The notes beneath the pieces were generated by a model. The model searched no databases and was not told the origin of the DNA. It worked only from the letters and a program-made list of their open reading frames with translations. Positions 35,709-43,621 of a stretch of 64,000 nt of DNA are shown here, in pieces (position 1 is the first letter of the stretch; the number at the start of each line of letters is the position of its first letter). Source of the stretch: CAXBNB01 sp040222275 (lineage in GTDB: Bacteria > Bacteroidota > Bacteroidia > Cytophagales > Cyclobacteriaceae); the NCBI GenBank assembly GCA_040222275.1, contig JAVKDJ010000022.1:40099-104098 (forward strand), read 5' to 3'. Position numbers and translations under genes: made by a program.

Positions 35709-36701
35709 TTAGTATGCTTTTATTTTATCCACCAATTTTTTCATTTCCTCGTTGCTTGAAAACTTATCAATCAGAGGTTGGGATTTTTCAAGAAACAGGG
35801 ATTTTTCGGGAATAATGACTTCCACATTGCTTTTTTTAAGAAGCTCAAAGCACTCCTCTACAGACTCTGCCCAATATTGTTTCTGTGCCGTTACCGAAGC
35901 GTCTGCCGCTTTTTGTACCCAATTTCGTTCCTCCTCGTTCAGGGTGTCCCAGAATTTGGTGCTTATCACCATCACATCGGGGATGGAGCTGTGCTCATCC
36001 AGTGTGTAGTATTTGCATACCTCGTAGTGATTGGATGAAACCAGCGAAGGTGGGTTGTTTTCCGCACCATCCACCACACCTTGTTGTAAGGCTGTGTAAA
36101 GCTCCCCAAACGCCATAGGGGTGGCTGATCCTCCGAAATTATTCACCATATCGATGGACATTTGGTGGTTCATCACACGTAGTTTCAGCCCCTTAAGGTC
36201 TTCGGGAGTCCTGATGGGCTTGTCTTTGGTATAAAAACTCCGGCTGCCCGCATCGTAAAAACATAACCCGCGCAACAGAAAATCGCTGCTCCCTTCCATC
36301 AAATCCTTGCCTACTTCACCTTCCAGTACATCAAACAAATGCTTTTTGTCCCTAAACAAATATGGAACGCCCAGTACTTCATACGCCGGGGAGAAATTGG
36401 CCATGACAGCAGCACTCACCTTGGTGATGGCAATACTTCCAATCTGGAGCAATTCCAGTACCTCACGCTCACTACCCAATTGCCCATCGGAGAAAATTTT
36501 GATTTGCAGTTTCCCACCCGAAATCCTGTTCAACTCATCTTGAAAAAAGACAATGCCCTTATGAACCGGATGGCTCTGCGGCAAGCTGTGTGCCAGGAAC
36601 AAGGTTTTACTCTTGTCGGATTGGTTGCAGGCACCTAATAATAATGTAGCGGTGATAAAAAACAGGGCAAATGTCCTGCGTGGTAATCTTGTATAAATCA
36701 T
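35709..36701 (-). CDS. TRAP transporter substrate-binding lipoprotein (DctP-type)
   Basis: 330 residues. RTFALFFITATLLLGAC is a lipoprotein signal, so the binding protein is membrane-tethered. Domain hallmarks: HSLPQSHPVHKGIVFFQDEL, SDGQLGSEREVLELLQIGSI, GLKLRVMNHQMSIDMVNNFG; the Arg in LRVM (about 175) binds the substrate carboxylate in DctP proteins, and FGELYTALQQGVVDGAENNP follows. All fit an organic-acid sugar such as glucuronate or fructuronate. First gene of the dctP-Q-M set, 97 bases after uxaC. Confidence 0.94.
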   Translation of the reverse strand: MIYTRLPRRTFALFFITATLLLGACNQSDKSKTLFLAHSLPQSHPVHKGIVFFQDELNRISGGKLQIKIFSDGQLGSEREVLELLQIGSIAITKVSAAVMANFSPAYEVLGVPYLFRDKKHLFDVLEGEVGKDLMEGSSDFLLRGLCFYDAGSRSFYTKDKPIRTPEDLKGLKLRVMNHQMSIDMVNNFGGSATPMAFGELYTALQQGVVDGAENNPPSLVSSNHYEVCKYYTLDEHSSIPDVMVISTKFWDTLNEEERNWVQKAADASVTAQKQYWAESVEECFELLKKSNVEVIIPEKSLFLEKSQPLIDKFSSNEEMKKLVDKIKAY

Positions 36702-36798
36702 TGAATAGGATTTCTAAACTTTAACAGTTCGATTTAATCTATTTAAATTCAACTGGAAGTTTTGTCAATTTCAAATATAAGAAAAACTTCCAGAACAC

Positions 36799-38193
36799 TT
36801 ATTCAAAACCAAAATACCTCTGGGCATTTTTATAACAGATATTTTCTACCATTTCCCCCAATAGCTGTGTGTCGTTGGGTATCAATCCCTGCTTAACATC
36901 CTCTCCCAGCATATTGCACAATATCCTTCTGAAATACTCATGCCTTGGAAAAGAGAGGAAACTACGACTATCGGTAAGCATTCCTACAAACCTGCTCAAC
37001 AGCCCCATGTTCGACAAAGAATTCATTTGGCTTTCCATGCCGTCCTTTTGGTCAAGAAACCACCACCCGGTCCCAAATTGAATTTTGCCAGGGGTTTGCC
37101 CATCGTTAAAATTTCCTGTCATAGTAGCGAACAAATCATTGTCTCTGGGGTTAAGGTTGTAGAGGATGGTTTTTGACAGCTGGTTGGTGTTGTCCAAGGC
37201 ATTCAGATAGTTGGAAAGTGATTGAGCCTGGGAAAAATCCCCCATGGAATCAAATCCTGTATCTGGCCCAAGCTCCCTAAGTCCACGCTCATTGTTATTG
37301 CGCAATGCCCCTAAATGAAACTGCTGTGTCCAGCCTTGCTTGTGATAACCACGTCCTAACTCCAGCATTATATAGGTCTGAACCTGCTCCACCTCGTCCG
37401 GAGTGAGTGTTTTTCCTTCCCTTACTTTTTTAAAGTTGGCTTCAATGACTGCAACTTCTGCTTTCTGATAAGGAATCCTGTTAAGACCATGGTCAGACAG
37501 TTTACAACCCAGGGAAGTGAAATAGTCCATTCTGCTTTGCAGTGCAGCAATCAAATCATCCAATGATTCGATCTCAATAGATGATACTTCGCCCAACTTA
37601 TCCAGGTAGGTATTGTAGGTCGCTACATCTTCCAAAGCGAGACATTTGTCTGGCCGGAATGTAGGCAACACTTTTATTTCTTTTCCGGATTCTTTTATCT
37701 GTTTGTGATAGGCCAAATCATCCGTAGGATCGTCGGTGGAACAAGCTACTTTTACCTGCATATTGTCCAGCAGGTCGTAGCAACCTGCATCCTGCAATTT
37801 TTCATTGCAAGTATGGAAAATTTGTCCAGCAGACGATTTGTTCAACAGGTCATCTACACCAAAATACCTTTTTAGCTCCAGGTGGGTCCAGTGGTACAAT
37901 GGGTTCCTAAGGGTGTATGGAACCGTTTCTGCCCACTTCTCAAATTTTTCTATCTTGGAAGCATCCCCCGTTACGTATTTTTCACTGATGCCATTGGCCC
38001 TCATGGCCCTCCACTTGTAGTGATCACCTTCGAGCCATCCATCTGTGATGGTCTCAAACTTTCGGTTTTCGGCTATGTCTTTTGTAGAAAGGTGGTTGTG
38101 GTAATCGATAATTGGTTGCTTCTCTGCATGGTCAAAATAAAGCTTTTGGGCTACCTCAGATTGCAACAGGAAATTTTCGTGTATAAAACTCAT
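36799..38193 (-). CDS. uxaC: Uronate isomerase
   Basis: 464 residues from ATG 38193 (MSFIHENFLLQSEVAQKLYF); an ATG nine codons upstream is possible but lies before the conserved start. Amidohydrolase-fold enzyme converting D-glucuronate to D-fructuronate (and galacturonate to tagaturonate). Typical motifs: IIDYHNHLSTKDIAENR with the metal-binding HxH (about 26-30), TDDPTDDLAYH near 160, LGRGYHKQGWTQQFHLGALR near 290 and TDSRSFLSFPRHEYFRRILC near 405. It sits between the Gfo/Idh oxidoreductase and the TRAP transporter genes. Length is that of E. coli UxaC. Confidence 0.96.
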   Translation of the reverse strand: MSFIHENFLLQSEVAQKLYFDHAEKQPIIDYHNHLSTKDIAENRKFETITDGWLEGDHYKWRAMRANGISEKYVTGDASKIEKFEKWAETVPYTLRNPLYHWTHLELKRYFGVDDLLNKSSAGQIFHTCNEKLQDAGCYDLLDNMQVKVACSTDDPTDDLAYHKQIKESGKEIKVLPTFRPDKCLALEDVATYNTYLDKLGEVSSIEIESLDDLIAALQSRMDYFTSLGCKLSDHGLNRIPYQKAEVAVIEANFKKVREGKTLTPDEVEQVQTYIMLELGRGYHKQGWTQQFHLGALRNNNERGLRELGPDTGFDSMGDFSQAQSLSNYLNALDNTNQLSKTILYNLNPRDNDLFATMTGNFNDGQTPGKIQFGTGWWFLDQKDGMESQMNSLSNMGLLSRFVGMLTDSRSFLSFPRHEYFRRILCNMLGEDVKQGLIPNDTQLLGEMVENICYKNAQRYFGFE

Positions 38194-38318
38194 TTGTTTA
38201 GTTGATAATGAAAAGAACAATGATCATCCGGCAAACTTACCAAATGACCATTGTCCTTGCCCTGATGGGCATGTATATGTTAATTGTTGGTTGCCAATTG
38301 TTAATTTATGTTTGGCAA

Positions 38319-39680
38319 TTACAATTTTGGCTCCCAACCTGGCTCGTACTCACGTCCCCAAAGCTGCATGGCCTCACGGTCGTAAATCCTTCCGGTTTTT
38401 TCATCTACGTCAAACGACTTTCCTATCCTATGGGAAATGTTGGCATAGTGCGTCAGCAACTGGCTCACTACTCCCTGCTCGATCGGTGAAGTGAGTGTTT
38501 CTTTTCCCCTGATGGTTTCGAAAAAGTTGGTAGCATGTTTGGTAGTCATATCACCACCGCCACCGAGTGCGGTACCAGCCTCATTGCCAGCAGCTTTGCT
38601 GTCTTTAACCAATTCGCCTTTGATGTTGTACAACCTGTAGCCTCCTCGGTCCACATACACAGATCCTTCAGAACCGTAAATGATAGTTCCCCTTCCAGCT
38701 CCATAGGTACTGTATTTGTTTCTACTCTGCCCGTCCCACTTGATGGTTTTGTTGTCAGCAAATTTGAAGGTGGCGTCCATCGTATCGTACATGGTCCAGC
38801 CATCATTCACATAGTGGTACTTGCCTGAAATCACATCCACATGCATGGGGTAGTCCACATCCAGTGCCCATCTTGCTATATCCAGTTCGTGTGTGGCATT
38901 GTTGCCTGTTTCGGCAGTACCATAGTCCCAGCCATACCAGTGCCAGTTGTAGTCCCAGGTATCGTGCGTATACGCCTTGCGCGGGGCTGGTCCCTGAAAG
39001 AGTTCCCAATCCAACCCTTCGGGTGGCGCGGATTTTTTAGCGATCGGTACTTCACCCCTGCCGTTGGTGTAGAAAGCAACTGCGCGATAGGCTTTGCCAA
39101 TCACACCATTGTGGATGTCTTTGATGATTTCTATAGACTCTGGTGATGAGCGTTGCTGGTTGCCCATTTGTACCACCTTATTGTATTTTTGCTGAAACCC
39201 GACTACCAGCTCACCCTCTCTGGGATTGTGGCTACATGGCTTTTCGAGGTAAATATGCTTGCCAGCCTGCATACCCATACATGCACCGGGTGTGTGCCAG
39301 TGGTCAGGGGTTGCCATGAATATGGCATCTACTTTTTTATCATCAAAAATCTTTCTGATGTCATTTTCGAGCACCGGTTTGTTTTTGATGGACTTGGCAA
39401 AATTGGCTGCCGCTTTGTCGCGCTGGCTTTTCATTACATCGCACAAATAGAGCAGTTCCACGTTGTTTTCCTTGCGTGCTATAGGTGCGATATAGGCTCC
39501 ATATCTCCTGCCCAATCCCTGTATGGCCAGGTACAACCTGTCGTTGGCACCCTTTACTTTCTCATAGCTCCTGGCGGACATGGCATTGGCAGACCCGGCA
39601 AAAGCGACACCTGCAGCGCCTGCCATGGCACTCACTGTGGCCTTTTTCAAAAAGTCTCTACGTGATGTTTCTTTCTTCAT
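38319..39680 (-). CDS. Gfo/Idh/MocA-family oxidoreductase with Tat signal
   Basis: 453 residues. KKETSRRDFLKKATVSAMAG is a twin-arginine signal (RRDFLK), so the folded, nucleotide-loaded protein is exported to the periplasm. The Rossmann part has NVELLYLCDV and VDAIFMATPDHWHTPGACMG, then the conserved EKPCSHNPREGELVV (Glu-Lys-Pro motif, near 145). NAD(P) or a tightly held cofactor oxidises a sugar hydroxyl, often C3 of a glycoside. It lies next to a DUF1080 protein; such pairs are linked to 3-keto-glycoside formation and cleavage. Substrate here may be a uronate-containing glycoside (inference). Confidence 0.9.
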   Translation of the reverse strand: MKKETSRRDFLKKATVSAMAGAAGVAFAGSANAMSARSYEKVKGANDRLYLAIQGLGRRYGAYIAPIARKENNVELLYLCDVMKSQRDKAAANFAKSIKNKPVLENDIRKIFDDKKVDAIFMATPDHWHTPGACMGMQAGKHIYLEKPCSHNPREGELVVGFQQKYNKVVQMGNQQRSSPESIEIIKDIHNGVIGKAYRAVAFYTNGRGEVPIAKKSAPPEGLDWELFQGPAPRKAYTHDTWDYNWHWYGWDYGTAETGNNATHELDIARWALDVDYPMHVDVISGKYHYVNDGWTMYDTMDATFKFADNKTIKWDGQSRNKYSTYGAGRGTIIYGSEGSVYVDRGGYRLYNIKGELVKDSKAAGNEAGTALGGGGDMTTKHATNFFETIRGKETLTSPIEQGVVSQLLTHYANISHRIGKSFDVDEKTGRIYDREAMQLWGREYEPGWEPKL

Positions 39681-39716
39681 GATTGATTAGTTTTTTTGGT
39701 TTGCAAACTCAACTGA

Positions 39717-41108
39717 TTATAGTTCTAATATTTTCACGTTCTTGAACGACACTTTGTCACCGTGATCCTGAAGCAGGATGTGGCCCTTTTCAAAATTGCC
39801 GAAGTTTGGCCACTTCTGGTATTTGCTGTAATTCACCAGCGCCTGCCATTGCTGTGTGTTCCTCTCATATTCAACTACTTTAATTCCATTCAGGTAATGG
39901 GTCACATTGTTGCCCCTTACTTCTACCCTGGCCCTATTCCAGCTGCCTATTCCGTTGAACCTTTTCTCCCTTATGTTTTCATCATAGAATGACCCATTGG
40001 CAGGTATCAGGTCATACAAAGAAGCAAGTGTCCTATTGCCCAAAGTACCTTTTTTGGCATCAGGGTGCTTTTTATCATCCAAAATCTGAAATTCACATCC
40101 AATGGCAGAACCAACCCCCTTGTTCAGGTCAGTTTGAACGAAATACTTGATGCCGCTATTGGCTCCTTCGGTCAGGTTGAAATCAACTTCCAATACGAAG
40201 TTTTCATATTGTTCTTTGGTCACAATATCTCCGCCATTGGTGGATTCCCCGCCATCAGACTTCAACACGCTCAGTATGCCATCTTTTATCTCCCATCCTG
40301 ATGATGGAAATGCGTCTAACTTGGCTCCTTTCCATCCATCTGTTGTTTTTCCATCCCAAAGCAATTTCCATCCTTCGGACTTTTCCTTGCTGCTGAGTTC
40401 GTTGGTCAGGTAGCTTACCTCACGAATGTTGTCCATAGACTTCCTGTTCGCTTGCAGGTTTTCTGTCATTATTCGAACGTTTTTCCAACGAATGGTTTTT
40501 CCTTCCTGCTCGGGATGGTTTCCTATGCCATGCACCTGCAATCCAATAAAACCTTCTGCAGTGAGGTCGTCAACCAGATTGGCACAAGGCACACCGTTTA
40601 ACCAGGTCCTGATGGTATTGCCCACAGCCTCAATCCTGTATTTGTTCCATTCGCCTTTTTTGAAGGCTTTTTTTGCAGGTTTGTTGTATTCCAATGGGTA
40701 CAACCATCCGCGCCTGGCTTCATCATAGATACCTGCAGACCATGCCCTATCCGACCCATCGCATTCTACCTGATAGCCATGCACCCTGCCATCCCTGTAC
40801 TCAGGAAGGCTGTTGCTCCTTATCTGAACGCCTGAGTTCAGTCCCTGCTCCATTTTCATTTCGTATTCCAAAATGAAATCGCTGTAATACTTTTTAGTGG
40901 TCAAAAAAGTGTTAGGGGTACCCATTTTACTGGTTCCCACAATTTCCCCATTGTCAACTTTGTATTCTGCGGTACCATTCAGTATTTTCCAACCTTTAAA
41001 ATTTTTACCATTGAAAAGGTCCATCCATCCATCGTCACCTTTTTTTTGTGCCACACAGGTTATTGAAACCAGTAACACAGCCATAGTCAATCGAATAATT
41101 TTCATCAT
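39717..41108 (-). CDS. Secreted double-DUF1080 protein (3-keto-disaccharide hydrolase domain)
   Basis: 463 residues; signal peptide about 1-20 (VLLVSITCVAQ). Two DUF1080 concanavalin-like domains: about 25-215 (DGWMDLFNGKNFKGWKI ... GLQVHGIGNHPEQEGKTIRW) and about 245-463 (EGWKLLWDGKTTDGWKG ... GHILLQDHGDKVSFKNVKIL). Both keep the opening GWxxLFNGKxxxGW-type and closing IxLQxHG motifs. The family cleaves 3-keto glycosides produced by Gfo/Idh/MocA dehydrogenases, and exactly such a gene follows 36 bases downstream. Tandem domains might act on two sugar units or one may only bind. Confidence 0.9.
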   Translation of the reverse strand: MMKIIRLTMAVLLVSITCVAQKKGDDGWMDLFNGKNFKGWKILNGTAEYKVDNGEIVGTSKMGTPNTFLTTKKYYSDFILEYEMKMEQGLNSGVQIRSNSLPEYRDGRVHGYQVECDGSDRAWSAGIYDEARRGWLYPLEYNKPAKKAFKKGEWNKYRIEAVGNTIRTWLNGVPCANLVDDLTAEGFIGLQVHGIGNHPEQEGKTIRWKNVRIMTENLQANRKSMDNIREVSYLTNELSSKEKSEGWKLLWDGKTTDGWKGAKLDAFPSSGWEIKDGILSVLKSDGGESTNGGDIVTKEQYENFVLEVDFNLTEGANSGIKYFVQTDLNKGVGSAIGCEFQILDDKKHPDAKKGTLGNRTLASLYDLIPANGSFYDENIREKRFNGIGSWNRARVEVRGNNVTHYLNGIKVVEYERNTQQWQALVNYSKYQKWPNFGNFEKGHILLQDHGDKVSFKNVKILEL

Positions 41109-41143
41109 GTTATAATAATTTGTCCGTTTTATATCAAAAATAT

Positions 41144-42361
41144 TTAGTTGCCAGCTTCCATGGTGTTGGCAATGCCCAACTCGAGCCCCCTAAGTTCTGC
41201 AAGCCCCCTCAACCTACCGATAGCGGAGTAACCAGCAAATGTTACATGCTTCTTAAGGTCATCCAGCATCTGGTGCCCATGATCAGGGCGCATCGGAATG
41301 GCAAAATCCTCCCTGCCAGCTTCCTTACGTTTTTTTACTTCTTTAACAAGGGCTTTCATTACCCCATACATATCTACACTACCCCCCAGGTGGTCGGCCT
41401 CATAAAAACTGCCATCGTCCTGTCTTTGGACGTTCCTGAGGTGAACGAAATGAAATTTGTGCCCCAAACGCTCTACAATGCCAGGAAGGTCGTTGGTAGC
41501 CCTTGGCCCCAGCGATCCCGTGCAAAAAGTAATTCCGTTACTAGGACTGTCCACACAACTGGTCAGGTATTCCAAATCTTCTTCGCACGAAATAATCCTC
41601 GGCAACCCAAATATCGGGTATGGAGGGTCATCAGGGTGGCAGCATAATTTTATTCCCAGTTTTTCCGCTTCAGGCACCACCCGCTCCAAAAAGTACTTGA
41701 GGTTTTCTTTGAGTACTTTGGCATCTATGTGCTCGTATTGGGTAAGGAATTTCCTGAAGTCCTCCATTTCTATAATGTCGGTGGTGCCCGGAAGGCCCGC
41801 CAATACATTCTTTTTGAGTAGAAGCCTTTCTTCTTGATTTAAAGAATCAAACCTTTCTTTGGCTTTGGCTATCACTTCGGGAGCGTATTCATTCTTTGCT
41901 TCTGCCCTCTGTAGTATATACAAATCGAATGCTGCCAGGCTTATGGCATCAAAGCGCAATGCTTTGGAGCCATCTTCCACTTCATAGGTGAGGTCTGTAC
42001 GGGTCCAATCCAGCACAGGCATAAAGTTATAGCACACTACATATACGCCACATTCGGCGAGGTTTTTAATAGTCTGGATGTAGTTGGCAATCATAGCCTC
42101 CCTTTCATCCGTACCTTTCTTGATAGACTCGTGGATGTTGACACTCTCAACTACCGCCCATTTCAACCCACTCTCCTTATTCTTCTTATCATCCCATTCG
42201 ATCTGCTTTTTCCTTTTTTGTATTTCTTCGATAGGCCATACCTCTCCTACCGGCACATGGTGCAGGGCGTTCACTATGCCCGTAGCGCCTGCCTGCCTTA
42301 CGTCATCCAGCGACACCATGTCATTGGGGCCGTACCATCTCCAAGATTGTAATAAGCTCAT
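41144..42361 (-). CDS. uxuA: Mannonate dehydratase
   Basis: 405 residues, family length about 394-405. Dehydrates D-mannonate to 2-keto-3-deoxy-D-gluconate. The start SLLQSWRWYGPNDMVSLDDV and RQAGATGIVNALHHVPVGEV are nearly invariant in UxuA; LCCHPDDPPYPIFGLPRII (near 240) and MRPDHGHQMLDDL (near 355) contain the His/Asp/Cys residues that hold the metal. Cytoplasmic. It follows the SDR gene in the same orientation, separated by a 128-base gap with a short tandem repeat, and precedes the DUF1080 gene by 35 bases. Confidence 0.96.
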   Translation of the reverse strand: MSLLQSWRWYGPNDMVSLDDVRQAGATGIVNALHHVPVGEVWPIEEIQKRKKQIEWDDKKNKESGLKWAVVESVNIHESIKKGTDEREAMIANYIQTIKNLAECGVYVVCYNFMPVLDWTRTDLTYEVEDGSKALRFDAISLAAFDLYILQRAEAKNEYAPEVIAKAKERFDSLNQEERLLLKKNVLAGLPGTTDIIEMEDFRKFLTQYEHIDAKVLKENLKYFLERVVPEAEKLGIKLCCHPDDPPYPIFGLPRIISCEEDLEYLTSCVDSPSNGITFCTGSLGPRATNDLPGIVERLGHKFHFVHLRNVQRQDDGSFYEADHLGGSVDMYGVMKALVKEVKKRKEAGREDFAIPMRPDHGHQMLDDLKKHVTFAGYSAIGRLRGLAELRGLELGIANTMEAGN

Positions 42362-42410
42362 TTTTATATCTTTTTTTCTTATTAAAATATTATTCTACAT
42401 CATAACAGAC

Positions 42411-42452
42411 CTGGATTCTAGATCCTGGATTCTGGATCCTAGATTTGAATCC
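42411..42452. repeat. Three tandem copies of a 14-bp unit
   Basis: CTGGATTCTAGATC, CTGGATTCTGGATC, CTAGATTTGAATCC in a row, within the 128-bp gap between the SDR and uxuA genes. The units are partly palindromic (GGATTCTAGATCC). Confidence 0.8.
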
Positions 42453-42489
42453 TTGTTGGTTTTTCACTTTTTCCTCAAAAAAAACCAGC

Positions 42490-43308
42490 TTAAACCCCGC
42501 TGAATGCACTAAAGCCACCATCAATAGGAATTACAATTCCAGTGACAAATTTTGAGGCATTGCTGCACAAATAATGAATGGCCCCATTCAACTCATCTGC
42601 TACACCAAACCTCCCCATTGGGGTTTTTCTGATCACAGTATTTCCCCTTTCGGTATATGAGCCGTCTGAGTTTGTCAACAATGCCCTGTTTTGCTCACCT
42701 ATAAAGAACCCCGGGGCGATAGCGTTCACCCTGATGCCTTCTCCAAATTTCAGGGCCATTTCTACAGCCATCCATCGGGTGAAGTTTTCGATTGCAGCTT
42801 TCGAAGCAGAGTAGCCAGCTACCCTGGTGATCGCCTGTGCCACCGACATGGAAGATATATTGATGATAGCCCCAGTGCCCTGATCTGCCATCGCTTTTCC
42901 AAAAACAATAGATGGCAAAACCGAACCATTCAGGTTGAGGTCCGAAACCTTCCTGAACGCATCAATGGACAAATCGAAAATGGTTTGATCAGGAGAAATT
43001 GTAGCACCAGGCATGTTGCCACCAGCAGCATTGATCAGGATGTCAATAGTATTCCATTTGGAAAGGATTTCTGATTTGACCGCCTCAAGGTTCTCCTGCT
43101 CCAGTACATTGCAGGCCAACCCAATAGCTGTACCTCCAAGGTCTTCAATTTCTGTAGCCCTCTTTTCTGCCGCCTCTTTGTGAAGGTCCAAAATAACTAT
43201 TTTCACACCCGCTTCTGCGAGGCTTATGGCCATACTCCCACCAAGGACACCCCCACCTCCTGTTATCACTGCAACCTTGCCTGAAAGGTCAAATAAATTC
43301 TTGCTCAT
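42490..43308 (-). CDS. SDR-family oxidoreductase, probable fructuronate reductase (UxuB role)
   Basis: 272 residues; classical short-chain dehydrogenase. Cofactor motif TGGGGVLGGSMA near residue 16 (TGxxxGxG), VILDLHKEAA at the end of beta2 (Asp favours NAD), NAAGG near 92, and catalytic Ser (INISSMSV) with YSASKAA (Tyr-x-x-x-Lys) near 165. It opens the uronate block, directly before uxuA. Since UxaC and UxuA are present and no long-chain UxuB is seen, it is the best candidate for reducing D-fructuronate to D-mannonate; gluconate-5-dehydrogenase-like enzymes are close relatives, so the exact substrate is inferred. Confidence 0.88.
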   Translation of the reverse strand: MSKNLFDLSGKVAVITGGGGVLGGSMAISLAEAGVKIVILDLHKEAAEKRATEIEDLGGTAIGLACNVLEQENLEAVKSEILSKWNTIDILINAAGGNMPGATISPDQTIFDLSIDAFRKVSDLNLNGSVLPSIVFGKAMADQGTGAIINISSMSVAQAITRVAGYSASKAAIENFTRWMAVEMALKFGEGIRVNAIAPGFFIGEQNRALLTNSDGSYTERGNTVIRKTPMGRFGVADELNGAIHYLCSNASKFVTGIVIPIDGGFSAFSGV

Positions 43309-43609
43309 GTCTATTTTTATATGATTTCTTAAAATTCTACCAAAAAGGTAAAATATTTCCGTTAACGTACACGAAAGTATGAAATAACTTTTTTTGTTCC
43401 AAAATTATGTCCATATTTATTTCTGGTTTGACTTGCAGTTTACTTCTATCAGAATTTACTGGGCCTTATTTTACTTAGTAGATTGGAAAGAACAGTAGTG
43501 AAAAACAATCGATGCTGTCTAATTTAGCCGCATCTTTAAAAATGCGCTGGATGCTAAAAGCATAGTACAGGGCAAACCGTAAAAAATCGACTCAACAATA
43601 ACCAACTAA
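43309..43609. other. 301-bp divergent region between uronate block and LacI-type gene
   Basis: Holds the promoters of both units. At 43361-43372 GTTAACGTACAC, with the palindrome CGTTAACG centred at about 43363, is a candidate LacI-family operator about 55 bases before the SDR start. Nothing else is recognised. Confidence 0.5.
43357..43376. promoter_or_regulatory. Candidate LacI-family operator
   Basis: The palindromic core CGTTAACG is followed by TACACGAAA. A similar word, GTTAATGTACAC, lies 5' of tdh (46639-46650). Both face divergent or nearby uronate/threonine genes. Operator identity is inferred from symmetry and position only. Confidence 0.4.
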
Positions 43610-43621
43610 ATAAATTCGACT

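Noticed and set aside
38225..38318. Inverted TTGGCAATT/AATTGCCAA-like words between uxaC and the Gfo/Idh gene
   Set aside because: The arms are short and interrupted and no T-run follows on the transcribed strand; not enough for a terminator or operator call.
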